This document shows positions 53,367-62,517 of a DNA stretch of 64,000 nucleotides, in pieces. Both the position numbers and the translations under genes were made by a program. Location of the stretch: positions 62,001 to 126,000 of the forward strand of contig JANQLY010000025.1 in NCBI GenBank assembly GCA_028280345.1, given 5' to 3'. The stretch's first letter is position 1. The number at the start of each line of letters is the position of its first letter. The notes below the pieces were generated by a model. That model saw nothing but the letters and a program-made list of their open reading frames with translations, ran no database searches and had not been told where the DNA came from. Source of the DNA: Pseudomonadales bacterium. Its GTDB lineage: Bacteria > Pseudomonadota > Gammaproteobacteria > Pseudomonadales > UBA7239.

Positions 53367-53561
53367 ATGTACGTTTGTCTTTGTAATGGCATCACTGACC
53401 GCGATATTGAGCAGGCGGTTGCTGATGGTGCACTGACCCTCAACGAGGTGAAACATCGCCTTGGGGTATCGAGCCAGTGCGGTTCCTGTGCCGAGACTGC
53501 GCAGCAAGTCATTGACCTGTGTCATAGTGCCGACCCGGAATTATATTACCAGGTTGCCTGA
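53367..53561 (+). CDS. bfd: Bacterioferritin-associated ferredoxin
   Basis: This 64-residue [2Fe-2S] protein has Cys4-x-Cys6 and Cys38-x2-Cys41, the exact Bfd ligand pattern, and the usual small length. It binds bacterioferritin and reduces its stored iron so it can be released when iron is scarce. It is followed by bfr and preceded by a strong Fur box, which fits iron-starvation induction. Confidence 0.95.
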   Translation: MYVCLCNGITDRDIEQAVADGALTLNEVKHRLGVSSQCGSCAETAQQVIDLCHSADPELYYQVA

Positions 53562-53568
53562 CGTCCGT

Positions 53569-53587
53569 TATAATTCTCTTCTATAAT
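53569..53587 (+). promoter_or_regulatory. Possible bfr promoter
   Basis: Two TATAAT hexamers (53569-53574 and 53582-53587) lie between bfd and bfr. CTGACG at 53558 is an 18-base-spaced -35 for the second. This suggests that bfr can be transcribed separately from bfd. Confidence 0.4.
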
Positions 53588-53666
53588 ACTGACAGTAGCT
53601 GTACGAGGCTAAGCCTTGTACACGGTTTGCTATTGTTTGCCACTGTTTTTCAGGAGAAGTCTGAGT

Positions 53667-54137
53667 ATGAAAGGTGACCCCAAAGTAATTGAGTATTTAA
53701 ACAAGGCACTGGCTAATGAGCTTGTGGCGATCAACCAGTATTTCTTGCATGCCAAAATGTTCAAGGATTGGGGATTAAAGGAGCTCGGTGAAAAAGAATA
53801 CGATGAATCCATTGATGAAATGAAACATGCCGACAAGCTGGTTGAGCGCATTTTGTTTCTTCAGGGTCTCCCGAATCTGCAGGATCTGGGCAAGTTGCTA
53901 ATCGGTGAAGACACCAAAGAAATCCTTGAATGTGATCTCAAGCTTGAGCTAAAAGCGGTGCCTGACCTCAAGGAAGGCATTGCCTACTGTGAATCTGTTC
54001 AGGACTATGTATCGAGAGAATTGCTTGAGCATATTCTGGAGTCTGAAGAGGAGCATATTGACTGGCTTGAAACCCAGTTGAGTCTGATCGACAAGGTAGG
54101 CCTGCAGAACTATCTGCAATCGCAAATGGAGTCCTGA
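53667..54137 (+). CDS. bfr: Bacterioferritin
   Basis: This 156-residue protein is the normal Bfr length. All di-iron ferroxidase ligands are in place: Glu18, Glu51, His54, Glu94, Glu127 and His130. Met52, the heme ligand, is also present. It stores iron in a heme-containing 24-mer in the cytoplasm. The start at 53667 follows CAGGAG; an in-frame upstream start at 53616 adds a non-family peptide. Confidence 0.96.
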   Translation: MKGDPKVIEYLNKALANELVAINQYFLHAKMFKDWGLKELGEKEYDESIDEMKHADKLVERILFLQGLPNLQDLGKLLIGEDTKEILECDLKLELKAVPDLKEGIAYCESVQDYVSRELLEHILESEEEHIDWLETQLSLIDKVGLQNYLQSQMES

Positions 54138-54158
54138 TTGCTCTATTTATGGTGTTCG

Positions 54159-54187
54159 AAAAAAGCAGCTCAATGAGCTGCTTTTTT
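54159..54187 (+). terminator. Rho-independent terminator after bfr
   Basis: AAAAGCAGCTCA and TGAGCTGCTTTTTT form a perfect stem with a two-base loop and T-run, 22 bases after the bfr stop. Confidence 0.92.
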
Positions 54188-54295
54188 ATTTGCAGGGATA
54201 TGACAAGCTAAGCGCAACCTGCAGCCAGTGGTCATTTAGCGGTTGATTTGCAAAGCGAGTCCAGTATGGTATTGGCAAGACAGAGAATTATCTGA

Positions 54296-54979
54296 ATGAC
54301 TATGAAGAAGATAACGCTAGCAATTTGCCTGTCATTGATTCTTTCCGGCTTTTCGGTATCACTGTATGCCGAAGTATATAAATGGGTTGATGAAAATGGT
54401 GTGGTTCACTATTCCGATGTGGCACCAGGCAGCGGTGAAGAAGATGTTGAAACCTTTTATATAAATCCGATCAGTATTGATGAACAGGGTGCTGTCATTC
54501 CTGAAGAGGTGGCTGTCCAGTCGGCAGCTAATAAAGAGCAGCCGTTTTATGAGCCCTATCTTTCCGCTTTTCTTGAGCTTTTTAGTGGTGATAATAAAGA
54601 AAGTGGACAGAGTGAAAATTCGTCAGTTGCAGAGCAAAAGCCAGCACAGAACTACAATAGTGGTGATGCGATTACCAATGAGAATATGGGTTCGATTCTT
54701 GCAGAGATCGAGCGAGACAAGCAGCGTGAGAAAGAGCTGGCTGAGAAGACGCAGGTGGAAATCTTTACCACGCCCTGGTGTGGCTACTGCAAGAAAGCGA
54801 TTGTCTGGATGGAAATGAATAACGTCAAATACAGGGAGTACAACGTCGAAGCCAATCATACGGCAGCCTTGCGACAAAAAATGCTCGGAGGCGGTAAAGG
54901 TGTTCCGTTTGCAGTGGTGAATGGCAAAAAAATAAAAGGCTGGAATCAGCGAGCTTATGCCAAAGCGCTTGGTATCTAG
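54296..54979 (+). CDS. Exported DUF4124-glutaredoxin fusion
   Basis: This 227-residue protein has a signal peptide (ITLAICLSLILSGFSVSLYA) and then DUF4124 (EVYKWVDENGVVHYSDVAP), a charged linker of about 90 residues, and a C-terminal glutaredoxin domain from about residue 150. The redox site is TTPWCGYCKKA, with GVPFAVVNGKKIKGW as the cis-Pro/glutathione region. It should act in the periplasm as a thiol oxidoreductase. ATG 54296 and ATG 54302 are both possible starts. Its end overlaps the convergent giant gene by four bases. Confidence 0.87.
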   Translation: MTMKKITLAICLSLILSGFSVSLYAEVYKWVDENGVVHYSDVAPGSGEEDVETFYINPISIDEQGAVIPEEVAVQSAANKEQPFYEPYLSAFLELFSGDNKESGQSENSSVAEQKPAQNYNSGDAITNENMGSILAEIERDKQREKELAEKTQVEIFTTPWCGYCKKAIVWMEMNNVKYREYNVEANHTAALRQKMLGGGKGVPFAVVNGKKIKGWNQRAYAKALGI

Positions 54980-57900
54980 TTGCCAGCTTGCTGAGAGCTT
55001 TGTTTGATTCTTGATCCGCGGTAGCTGCTATCTACAGAATACTTGCTGGTAAGATTATCATTCGGCGCAGCGTCGTTGCCGTCCGGGGTGCCATCGCCAT
55101 CACTGTCTGTATTATCTGCTTGCGTGCCGAGTACAAATTCCATGATATTGCTTAAACCGTCGTTGTCGCTATCGGTTGCCGCATCCGGGTTCAATAAATC
55201 AAGCCCATAAAGACTTTCAAACGCATCGGACATATTATCGTCGTCGCTATCAATTAGTTGGGTTAGCACATACACAGTGCCATGCTGTCCAAGATCGTCG
55301 CCGACACAGCCAGCGGCAAGGTCATCCTTGCCATCGCCATCTATATCGCCGAGATTGGCCACGCGATAGCCCATGCCTTCAAAAGTTTGTTGCCCTTCGA
55401 AATAGTGCAGAACTTCCCCGGTTTTGCCGGAATAAATACGTGCGGTGCCATAACTCATCAGTGAATTATCTGGCCAGAGTGGATCGAAGTCCTTGCTTTC
55501 TTCACGACTGGCGCCAATCAAAATATCATCATAGCCATCGTCGTTATAATCACCGGCATTAACCACCTGGCCAAACGAATCCTGGTAGCGGTTGCCGATA
55601 AATTCATGGATCAGGCTGCTATCGAAGCCGGAATAAATGTAAACGGAGCCACGCTGTCCATGGGCGCTGCTATCCCGGACAAACAAGTCGGTGTAACCAT
55701 CGTTATTAATATCGCCAGCGTTACTAACGGTGTCATTGGAAATGGTTTGTAAAACGGAACCGTCTATGCCGGAGATAACTGTAATATCGCCGTATTGGGG
55801 CCTGAAAGCAAAGTCGGCATGGTTATCCTGATTGATATCGTCGAGGGGGAATATGTTATAGCCAAGTCGGTCTCCGATATTTGAGCCATAAAATTCGTAA
55901 AGTAGAGAGTTGTCCTTGCCTGAGTAGATCCATACCGCGCCTTCCTGACCTGAAGGCGCATCCAGGAGCCAGTCTGCGGCGAGAATGTCATCGTAACCGT
56001 CATTGTTAACGTCGCCGGCAAATCTTGTGTTAGTAGTTATGCCGCCATAGTCCCGCAAGATGCCTAAACTGGCACCGGAGATAAGCTTCTGTCCGGCCAG
56101 GTAGTCATTGGTGTTATCGCCATCGACATCATAACCACCATCTACTTCCCAACCATAGGTGAATGAGTGTAAGGTTTTGGCGGTTTTACCGGATATAACT
56201 TTTGCATAGTTGGAAGAAGAACCAACAATAAAATCGTTATAGCTATCACCATCTATATCGCCAGTTGCAGCAAGTGATATTCCAAACCGGTCACCGGGAC
56301 TGTTGCCGCGTAGCACATATTTACCTTCATAGATAAATGCCGGTTTGGCTTTCACGGTCGGGAAGGCATCCTGTTGATCGTTGATTGCATCGCCATCGCT
56401 ATCAGCAGCGGTAGGGTTGGTACCAAGAGCCTGTTCACCGAGGTTGCTGATACCATCATTATCAGCATCGCTAGTAGCATCACTCGCGTCAAGTAAATCA
56501 AAACCATAGGTTAATTCGTAGTCATTGGTCATACCGTCGTTATCAGCATCGAAGGTGATCCACGGAGGGGGGGTAGCCTGACCATTATCATTTTTGCCCC
56601 AACACACCAGTTCCCATTCCTCGCTGAATACGCAGATATGAAAACCACCGGCACGGATATTGTTGGGCATGCCAATAGTGTTGGGTGGCAGAGTGATATT
56701 GTTGGTGTTATCCCCCCAGCACTGTAAACCACTGTCATCGACGGCGCAGCTAAAGCCGCGGCCAAGTCCCAGCTGTTTAACTTTGCCGAGTCCGGGAGGA
56801 ACCTGGTTTTGGTTCTTGTCGTTTTTGCCCCAGCATTTCAATGAGTCATCATCAACAGCACAACTGTGATGTGCGTTAGCGGCAATCTTTCTCGGCTTGT
56901 TGAGTGAGGGCCGGTTGAGTTGGTTGTCCGAGTTATCTCCCCAGCAGACAACATCAAAAGTCTCACTGCCGAGCTTGTCGAGTGCGCAGGCGTGGCGCCA
57001 ACCGGTTTGAATATCCTGCGGATTTGTCAGTGCAGGAACATTGAGCTGGCCGTTACTATTGTCACCCCAGCAGGTGATGCCGTTATCATCCAGAGCACAG
57101 TTGAAGTCATCGCCGGCAGCCAGCTTTCTCGGATTGGTAAGACCTGGTACATTGCGTTGACCAAAATTATTATCTCCCCAGCACACCACACCGTCATCGC
57201 CAAGGCTACAAGTATGGCCCCGACCACCAGCGACTTCCCAGACATCGCCCAGTGCAGGTACATCAATTTGTTGCAGATCATTTAAGCCCCAGCAAAACAG
57301 GCCGCTTTCATCGACAATGCAGCTGTGGTTTTTGCCGGCACCGATCAGATAGCGTGCTAGTAGTGGATCAAAACCGTTAAGCACTTCCCAGCCATCAGGA
57401 AGTCCGTCCCTGTCGGTGTCGGGCAGTATCGGATCAGTGAAATAACTGTGGAGTTCTTCGTAATCATTAAGGCCATCAATATCAGTGTCAGTACTTGCCG
57501 GATTTAAAAACAGATTGTTTTCATCAGCATTACTGAGCCCATCACCATCAAGATCGTCGGCGCTGTCATCAAGCAGGGGATTAAGCCCAAAACCGACCTC
57601 CCAGGCATCGTTCATACCATCGTTATCGGTATCAATCTGCAGAGGGTTAGTATTGGCCACGTATTCGTCAAGATTGCTCAGACCATCGTTGTCACTATCA
57701 ATATTACTGTCAAATACTAATGGGTTAAGACCATAGCGCTGTTCGAACCAGTCAGCCATGCCATCGTTATCTGAATCGATTTGCAGAGTAATAATGTAGG
57801 CCAGACCGGATTCAAATATTTCACCATCATCATTGGGTGAGCCAATCAGAATATCGTCGCGTCCATCATTGTTAATATCCTGTCCGGTAGTCATCCATAC

Positions 57901-59526
57901 ATGGGCAGAGCCATAAGCTTCATCTGTGATAGAAAGCAATTCACTCGTATCAGTACCTGAGAAAACGGTCAGACCGAGATTGTTGCGCGAAACAATATCA
58001 TCTGTGCCATCTCCATCTACGTCGCCAGCGCATTCGGCATAAAAACCATAAGTCGTGCCGGATGGTGTAATGGTATAAATCGTGGATAAATCTGTACCGG
58101 AAAGGACTTCTATAGCGCCGCCAGAGGAGCCGTGGGAGACAACAATGTCTGGCTCGTTATCCTGGTTGAGGCTGCCGCAATCAGAAACTCTACCAATGCC
58201 ATTAGCAACAGTCGCTGAGTCTAGAGTGGCGCCGTCCAGTCCTGAGATGATATACAGTGTGTCGCCGTCCGAGACCAGCAAGTCACTATATGTGTCATTG
58301 TTGAAATCATAAAAGCTGCTGACACTGCGTCCAAAATCGACAAGATGCAGGAGTTCGCTGCCGTCCTGTCCAGAAAAGACTTTTACATACTTGTCCGGGT
58401 TGCTGCTGCCGGTCTGATAAGCATTGATAATGACATCATCGTGGCCATCATTATTTATATCTCCTGCTGTATCAGCTTCAATACCAAATTTGGTACCAAT
58501 AATGTCACCGTAAAAACTGTAAAGCAGTGCACCATCAAGCCCTGAATAAATATAGGCAGCGCCACCATCAGGTACAGAAACGTCGGATCTTTCTGCACCA
58601 ACGATAAAATCAGCATAGCCGTCTGCATTAACGTCTCCAGCGGCAGATACGAAGCGACCATATTCTTCATCTGCTACACCATTCTGGATGGTATAGAGCA
58701 AACTGCTATCAAGCCCGGAAAAGGCATAAACAGTTTCATTGTTATTGTTGCCCTGGTTGCTTGCAACCGGGGCACCGACCACAATGTCAGCATAGCCATC
58801 ACCATTGAGGTCGCCGGGTAGTGCAACTCCCCAGCCAAAGCGCTCATCCTGGCTGGTGCCGCTAAAAATATACGGCCCATCTGTAATTAATGATGGTAGC
58901 GAAGCATCAAAAGGAAAGGGATCAAGTGCATCGGCAAAGCTGTCGTTATCATCATTGCTATCTGCGTTGTCGCCAGTGCCATCGTTATCGTTGTCGCTGT
59001 GTTCGCTATTGTCAAAAGGAAAAGCGTCATTAATATCGTCGACACCATCGTTATCATCATCCGGGTCATCAATATCGGGAATTTGATCACCATCGGTGTC
59101 CTGACTGTTATGAATCGTTGGTGGAGTGCCATTTTGTACTTCATCGTAATCGGAAATACCATCGCCATCGGTATCGATAAGCAGTGGGTCGGTGCCGAGG
59201 GTTAATACCTCGTAACCATCATCCAGTCCATCGCTATCGGTATCGGCAATCAGTTGGTTGGTGCCGAGGCTCTGTTCTTCTGCATCTGTCAGCCCGTCGT
59301 TATCATCATCCGTATCACAAGCAGTACCAATACCGTCTCCATCATGATCTGCCTGACCGGCATTGCTTTGGGAGGGACAGTTATCAACCAGATCGTCAAT
59401 GCCGTCACCATCACTATCCGCACAGAAGGCATTTGCACTTATGGTTAGCAGGATGGTGTAAAGCAAATAGCGCAGCTTTGAACCCCGATGTTGTTGATAG
59501 GTAAAGAGCAGTCCTGTTGTCTTCAT
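54976..59526 (-). CDS. Giant exported protein with FG-GAP, RCC1-like and FG-GAP propellers
   Basis: This 1516-residue protein has a signal peptide ending SANAFCA, then TSP3-type Ca repeats. Residues about 215-580 hold seven FG-GAP turns (GDLNGDGYADIVVG and variants). Residues about 725-990 hold seven RCC1-like units of about 38 residues (AGxxHxCAxDDxGxxCWGDNxxGQ), each with two Cys. Residues about 1060-1425 hold a second set of seven FG-GAP turns. TSP3 stretches link the blocks and form the C-terminus. Each seven-repeat block is probably one beta-propeller. It is surface-exposed or secreted; a ligand-binding role is inferred. It is divergent from the 872-residue protein. Confidence 0.87.
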   Translation of the reverse strand: MKTTGLLFTYQQHRGSKLRYLLYTILLTISANAFCADSDGDGIDDLVDNCPSQSNAGQADHDGDGIGTACDTDDDNDGLTDAEEQSLGTNQLIADTDSDGLDDGYEVLTLGTDPLLIDTDGDGISDYDEVQNGTPPTIHNSQDTDGDQIPDIDDPDDDNDGVDDINDAFPFDNSEHSDNDNDGTGDNADSNDDNDSFADALDPFPFDASLPSLITDGPYIFSGTSQDERFGWGVALPGDLNGDGYADIVVGAPVASNQGNNNNETVYAFSGLDSSLLYTIQNGVADEEYGRFVSAAGDVNADGYADFIVGAERSDVSVPDGGAAYIYSGLDGALLYSFYGDIIGTKFGIEADTAGDINNDGHDDVIINAYQTGSSNPDKYVKVFSGQDGSELLHLVDFGRSVSSFYDFNNDTYSDLLVSDGDTLYIISGLDGATLDSATVANGIGRVSDCGSLNQDNEPDIVVSHGSSGGAIEVLSGTDLSTIYTITPSGTTYGFYAECAGDVDGDGTDDIVSRNNLGLTVFSGTDTSELLSITDEAYGSAHVWMTTGQDINNDGRDDILIGSPNDDGEIFESGLAYIITLQIDSDNDGMADWFEQRYGLNPLVFDSNIDSDNDGLSNLDEYVANTNPLQIDTDNDGMNDAWEVGFGLNPLLDDSADDLDGDGLSNADENNLFLNPASTDTDIDGLNDYEELHSYFTDPILPDTDRDGLPDGWEVLNGFDPLLARYLIGAGKNHSCIVDESGLFCWGLNDLQQIDVPALGDVWEVAGGRGHTCSLGDDGVVCWGDNNFGQRNVPGLTNPRKLAAGDDFNCALDDNGITCWGDNSNGQLNVPALTNPQDIQTGWRHACALDKLGSETFDVVCWGDNSDNQLNRPSLNKPRKIAANAHHSCAVDDDSLKCWGKNDKNQNQVPPGLGKVKQLGLGRGFSCAVDDSGLQCWGDNTNNITLPPNTIGMPNNIRAGGFHICVFSEEWELVCWGKNDNGQATPPPWITFDADNDGMTNDYELTYGFDLLDASDATSDADNDGISNLGEQALGTNPTAADSDGDAINDQQDAFPTVKAKPAFIYEGKYVLRGNSPGDRFGISLAATGDIDGDSYNDFIVGSSSNYAKVISGKTAKTLHSFTYGWEVDGGYDVDGDNTNDYLAGQKLISGASLGILRDYGGITTNTRFAGDVNNDGYDDILAADWLLDAPSGQEGAVWIYSGKDNSLLYEFYGSNIGDRLGYNIFPLDDINQDNHADFAFRPQYGDITVISGIDGSVLQTISNDTVSNAGDINNDGYTDLFVRDSSAHGQRGSVYIYSGFDSSLIHEFIGNRYQDSFGQVVNAGDYNDDGYDDILIGASREESKDFDPLWPDNSLMSYGTARIYSGKTGEVLHYFEGQQTFEGMGYRVANLGDIDGDGKDDLAAGCVGDDLGQHGTVYVLTQLIDSDDDNMSDAFESLYGLDLLNPDAATDSDNDGLSNIMEFVLGTQADNTDSDGDGTPDGNDAAPNDNLTSKYSVDSSYRGSRIKQSSQQAGN

Positions 59527-59824
59527 ATATATTTTATTTATGCTTTATTGCAACAGTTTACCATCGATTCAGACAGGGGGTTACTGTTGAGAGGACTGTT
59601 ACCGGACGATTATTGCCAGAGTTCCAGCGTTGAAATCTATAAGTCTATAAAAATCAATAGTTTGCATTGATTTTTTGTGGTGGTTTCAATCGCAGGAAAG
59701 CGTATTAACTGCCGGGAAATCGTCCTATAATATGCGCTGTTGTGTTCGGGGCAGAGGCAAGCCCCGGCTTTAACTGCAAAATTCTCAAAAACTATTTGCC
59801 ATAAAAAATTGTGGAGGGCTTCGT
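59527..59824. promoter_or_regulatory. Divergent promoter region of two giant genes
   Basis: This 298-base region has no gene. TATAAT at 59726-59731, with ATTAAC 16 bases upstream, is a candidate promoter for the plus-strand gene. No CRP-like palindrome comparable to the one at 16136 was seen. Confidence 0.4.
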
Positions 59825-62443
59825 ATGAATTTTTCAGGAAAAATAGCCATAGCGTGCTGTTTGTTATCTTTTTCAAGTCTGGTTGCGGCTGACTTTGATG
59901 GTGATGGTATTGCAGACGGTGTCGATAACTGTAAATACGTCAGCAATGCAGGTCAGACTGATACCGATACCGATGGGCTCGGTGATGCCTGTGATGATAA
60001 CGGTATTCCCCAGCTCAATGGTTTTATGATTCTGACATTTACTTCCTCAGGTGGTAATGAAATCCTTGAGTCCTCGGGCGGAAGTTGTGTTCCGGATCCT
60101 GATGCGGACGGTGGTGATCTGGTTTATATATTTGATCAGACGGGCACCCAACTGGAGTTCTACCCGGCTACTTCCTCATTTGAAGAAGATGGCGATGTTG
60201 CCCTGATCGACAGCTTTGGTGCAATTACGATTATTACGCCAGATGATGTGGAAAACGGTGTCACTACATCCTATAGCGGTGGGGGAACCTACCTCAGCGG
60301 TAGTGGAATACTCGTGGAAGCGGGTTTTCAAGAGCAGAGCACTGATGGCAATACGACCTGCCATTCCAACTTTTCCCTGAATGGAGCGGAGCCTGCCGCC
60401 GTACAGGAATCGACCGTTGGCGCCTCCGGCCTTGTCTGGCTTGAAGCTGATGAAGAGGATGGTGAATACGAGTTTGAATATGGAGTTATGACCGATTCAG
60501 CCATTGAGAATATCTATGAATGGGATCTCGGTAGTTGGTCTGAAATTAGCTATGACAGTGAATACTATCTGATTTCCACCGGTGCACAGGTTCAGTGGCA
60601 GGACCGTTTTATTATTGATGGTTATGTGTCCGGTGGTGAAACAGCGATTATCAAACCCACTGCCAGTGGCAGCGCGATTTCTACAGGTGAAATTATGCAT
60701 GTGGATTTACAAGAATGGGATATTGATGGCATGTTGATGAGTACTTTGTTCCCGGATTTCTCTACCGGGCTGGAAATATCAGATGCTTTTGGCGCAGGTG
60801 CAAAAGCCTATGTGGGATCTATAGTAAACCAGCAGCTTGCCAGAGCTTTTGACTGTAACCAGTTCTGGTGGCAGGACAGCGGCGTTACCAATAAGAACTG
60901 CTATAACTTTGTACAAGTTAACTGGGACACTGGCCCGGTGCTTGCGAATGACCTTGATGAAGTAGTTGTCACACCTGCAGAACTGACAACACATATGAAT
61001 GATGGCAGTGTTGATGCGGGTAAGGTGTACTACGGTAGTGGCTACGACGTTGACAGCTACAATATCATTGCATTTTTTACTACAGATAATGGCCTGCTAT
61101 CCGGTGCCAATAAAACAGTTTCCTATTATAAGTCTTACTGGGATAGCCAAACCAACCCACCAGTGTTATTGACAACAAGCTCTTTTACAGCGGTGACGTT
61201 GGGTTCTGTAGAGGTGCTTGAGTATTCCATTCCGCAGTCCATTGCTGATCGTGATGACACCTGGGTACATGAAGAAGATACAGAAAATTTTATGTTTGAG
61301 GACTCGGTGCAAGACTCCCCGACAACTTATGTGCGTGAAGGCTCGGTAGCTCCGGTTGGTGAAACAGAGCTTGATCTGTTTCTTAACGTGACTGCGCGAG
61401 ATCAGTTGTTAGGCGTGTTTGACTATGTGGCTCCTTCCAGGCCCACCAGCGACTTCGATGGTGATGGTGACAGTGATCTGGCGTTTATGGAAAGTGGCAA
61501 TGGTTCGGTTGTCGTTTGGCAACTTGAAGATGCAGCGAAAGGTACCGCATCCTGGCTTGGTTATATGACTAACGGTGATTTGGCTGCCTATGCTGATACC
61601 GATAATGATGGGGATAAAGATTTTATCTTTATGGATGCCGGTACTGGTGTGGTCACATACTGGAATATCCAGGGCGGTATGAAAACCGGCGAAAACACCC
61701 TCGGTACGCAATTTGATTATACGATTGCCGGTGCGGGTGATCTCGATGACGACGGCGATGAGGATCTGGTGTTTGGTGATGGCAGTGGTAATGTGATTGT
61801 CTGGATTATGAGTGGTAGTAACCGTGATTCTGCAGTCTGGCTCGGTACCTGGGCAGGTCATTCGGTCATGGGGCTTGCAGATGTGGATGATGATGGTGAC
61901 AAGGATATTATTACCCAGGATGCTTCCGGTAACGTCAACGTTATTGAAATGCAGAACGGGGCGAAAATTGCTGCACGCTGGATAGGCGTCTGGGCTGGCC
62001 GCACAATTGTGGGTGTTGGTGATGCAGACTACGATGGCGATGAAGACATCTTTATGGAAAATGCCGGTGATGTAATGGTGATCGAAATGGAAAACGGCAA
62101 CAAGGTTACCGGTCGTTGGCTTGGTGCCTGGGCAGGAACGGAGGTACTTGCTGTCGGTGATATTGATGCCGATGGTGATGTGGATCTGATTCAGCAAAAT
62201 AGTGGCACGGGTTCAGTTCAGGTGGTTGAAATTGAAAACGGTGCGAAGGTTACCGGTCGCTGGCTTGGCACTTTTGCCTACACAGTGGAAGGTACAGCGG
62301 ATTCCGATAAAGATGGTGATGTCGATGTGGTGCTGCAGGATGGTGCTGGTAACGTTGCTCTAATCGAACTGGAGAACGGCTCCAAGGTTGGCGGTGCCAA
62401 GTGGCTTGGTGTCAATGCTGGCGATTTGAAACTGTTCAAATAA
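59825..62443 (+). CDS. Exported protein with TSP3 head and WLG propeller
   Basis: This 872-residue protein has a signal peptide (IAIACCLLSFSSLVAA) and then one TSP3 unit (DFDGDGIADGVDNCKY...GDACDDNG). Next come about 480 residues of no recognised family, with an acidic, beta-rich look and scattered Cys (AFDCNQFWWQDSG, NKNCYNF). Residues about 538-872 are seven WLG repeats that match those of the 1654-residue protein repeat for repeat (for example GDADYDGDEDIFMENAGD). It ends LKLFK, nearly identical to LKLFH there. Probably Ca-binding and extracellular; the middle part may carry the specific function. Confidence 0.85.
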   Translation: MNFSGKIAIACCLLSFSSLVAADFDGDGIADGVDNCKYVSNAGQTDTDTDGLGDACDDNGIPQLNGFMILTFTSSGGNEILESSGGSCVPDPDADGGDLVYIFDQTGTQLEFYPATSSFEEDGDVALIDSFGAITIITPDDVENGVTTSYSGGGTYLSGSGILVEAGFQEQSTDGNTTCHSNFSLNGAEPAAVQESTVGASGLVWLEADEEDGEYEFEYGVMTDSAIENIYEWDLGSWSEISYDSEYYLISTGAQVQWQDRFIIDGYVSGGETAIIKPTASGSAISTGEIMHVDLQEWDIDGMLMSTLFPDFSTGLEISDAFGAGAKAYVGSIVNQQLARAFDCNQFWWQDSGVTNKNCYNFVQVNWDTGPVLANDLDEVVVTPAELTTHMNDGSVDAGKVYYGSGYDVDSYNIIAFFTTDNGLLSGANKTVSYYKSYWDSQTNPPVLLTTSSFTAVTLGSVEVLEYSIPQSIADRDDTWVHEEDTENFMFEDSVQDSPTTYVREGSVAPVGETELDLFLNVTARDQLLGVFDYVAPSRPTSDFDGDGDSDLAFMESGNGSVVVWQLEDAAKGTASWLGYMTNGDLAAYADTDNDGDKDFIFMDAGTGVVTYWNIQGGMKTGENTLGTQFDYTIAGAGDLDDDGDEDLVFGDGSGNVIVWIMSGSNRDSAVWLGTWAGHSVMGLADVDDDGDKDIITQDASGNVNVIEMQNGAKIAARWIGVWAGRTIVGVGDADYDGDEDIFMENAGDVMVIEMENGNKVTGRWLGAWAGTEVLAVGDIDADGDVDLIQQNSGTGSVQVVEIENGAKVTGRWLGTFAYTVEGTADSDKDGDVDVVLQDGAGNVALIELENGSKVGGAKWLGVNAGDLKLFK

Positions 62444-62469
62444 TTTTCTGTAAGAAGAGGTAAAAAGGA

Positions 62470-62498
62470 AAAGGGGCCGCTATGCGGCCCCTTTTTTT
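62470..62498 (+). terminator. Rho-independent terminator
   Basis: AAAGGGGCCGC and GCGGCCCCTTT pair over a three-base loop with a long T-run, 27 bases after the 872-residue gene. Confidence 0.92.
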
Positions 62499-62517
62499 AC
62501 TGGTATTAATCAGCTTG

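Noticed and set aside
61409..62197. Minus-strand open frame of 262 codons in the 872-residue gene
   Set aside because: It lies wholly opposite the propeller repeats and has no recognisable domain.
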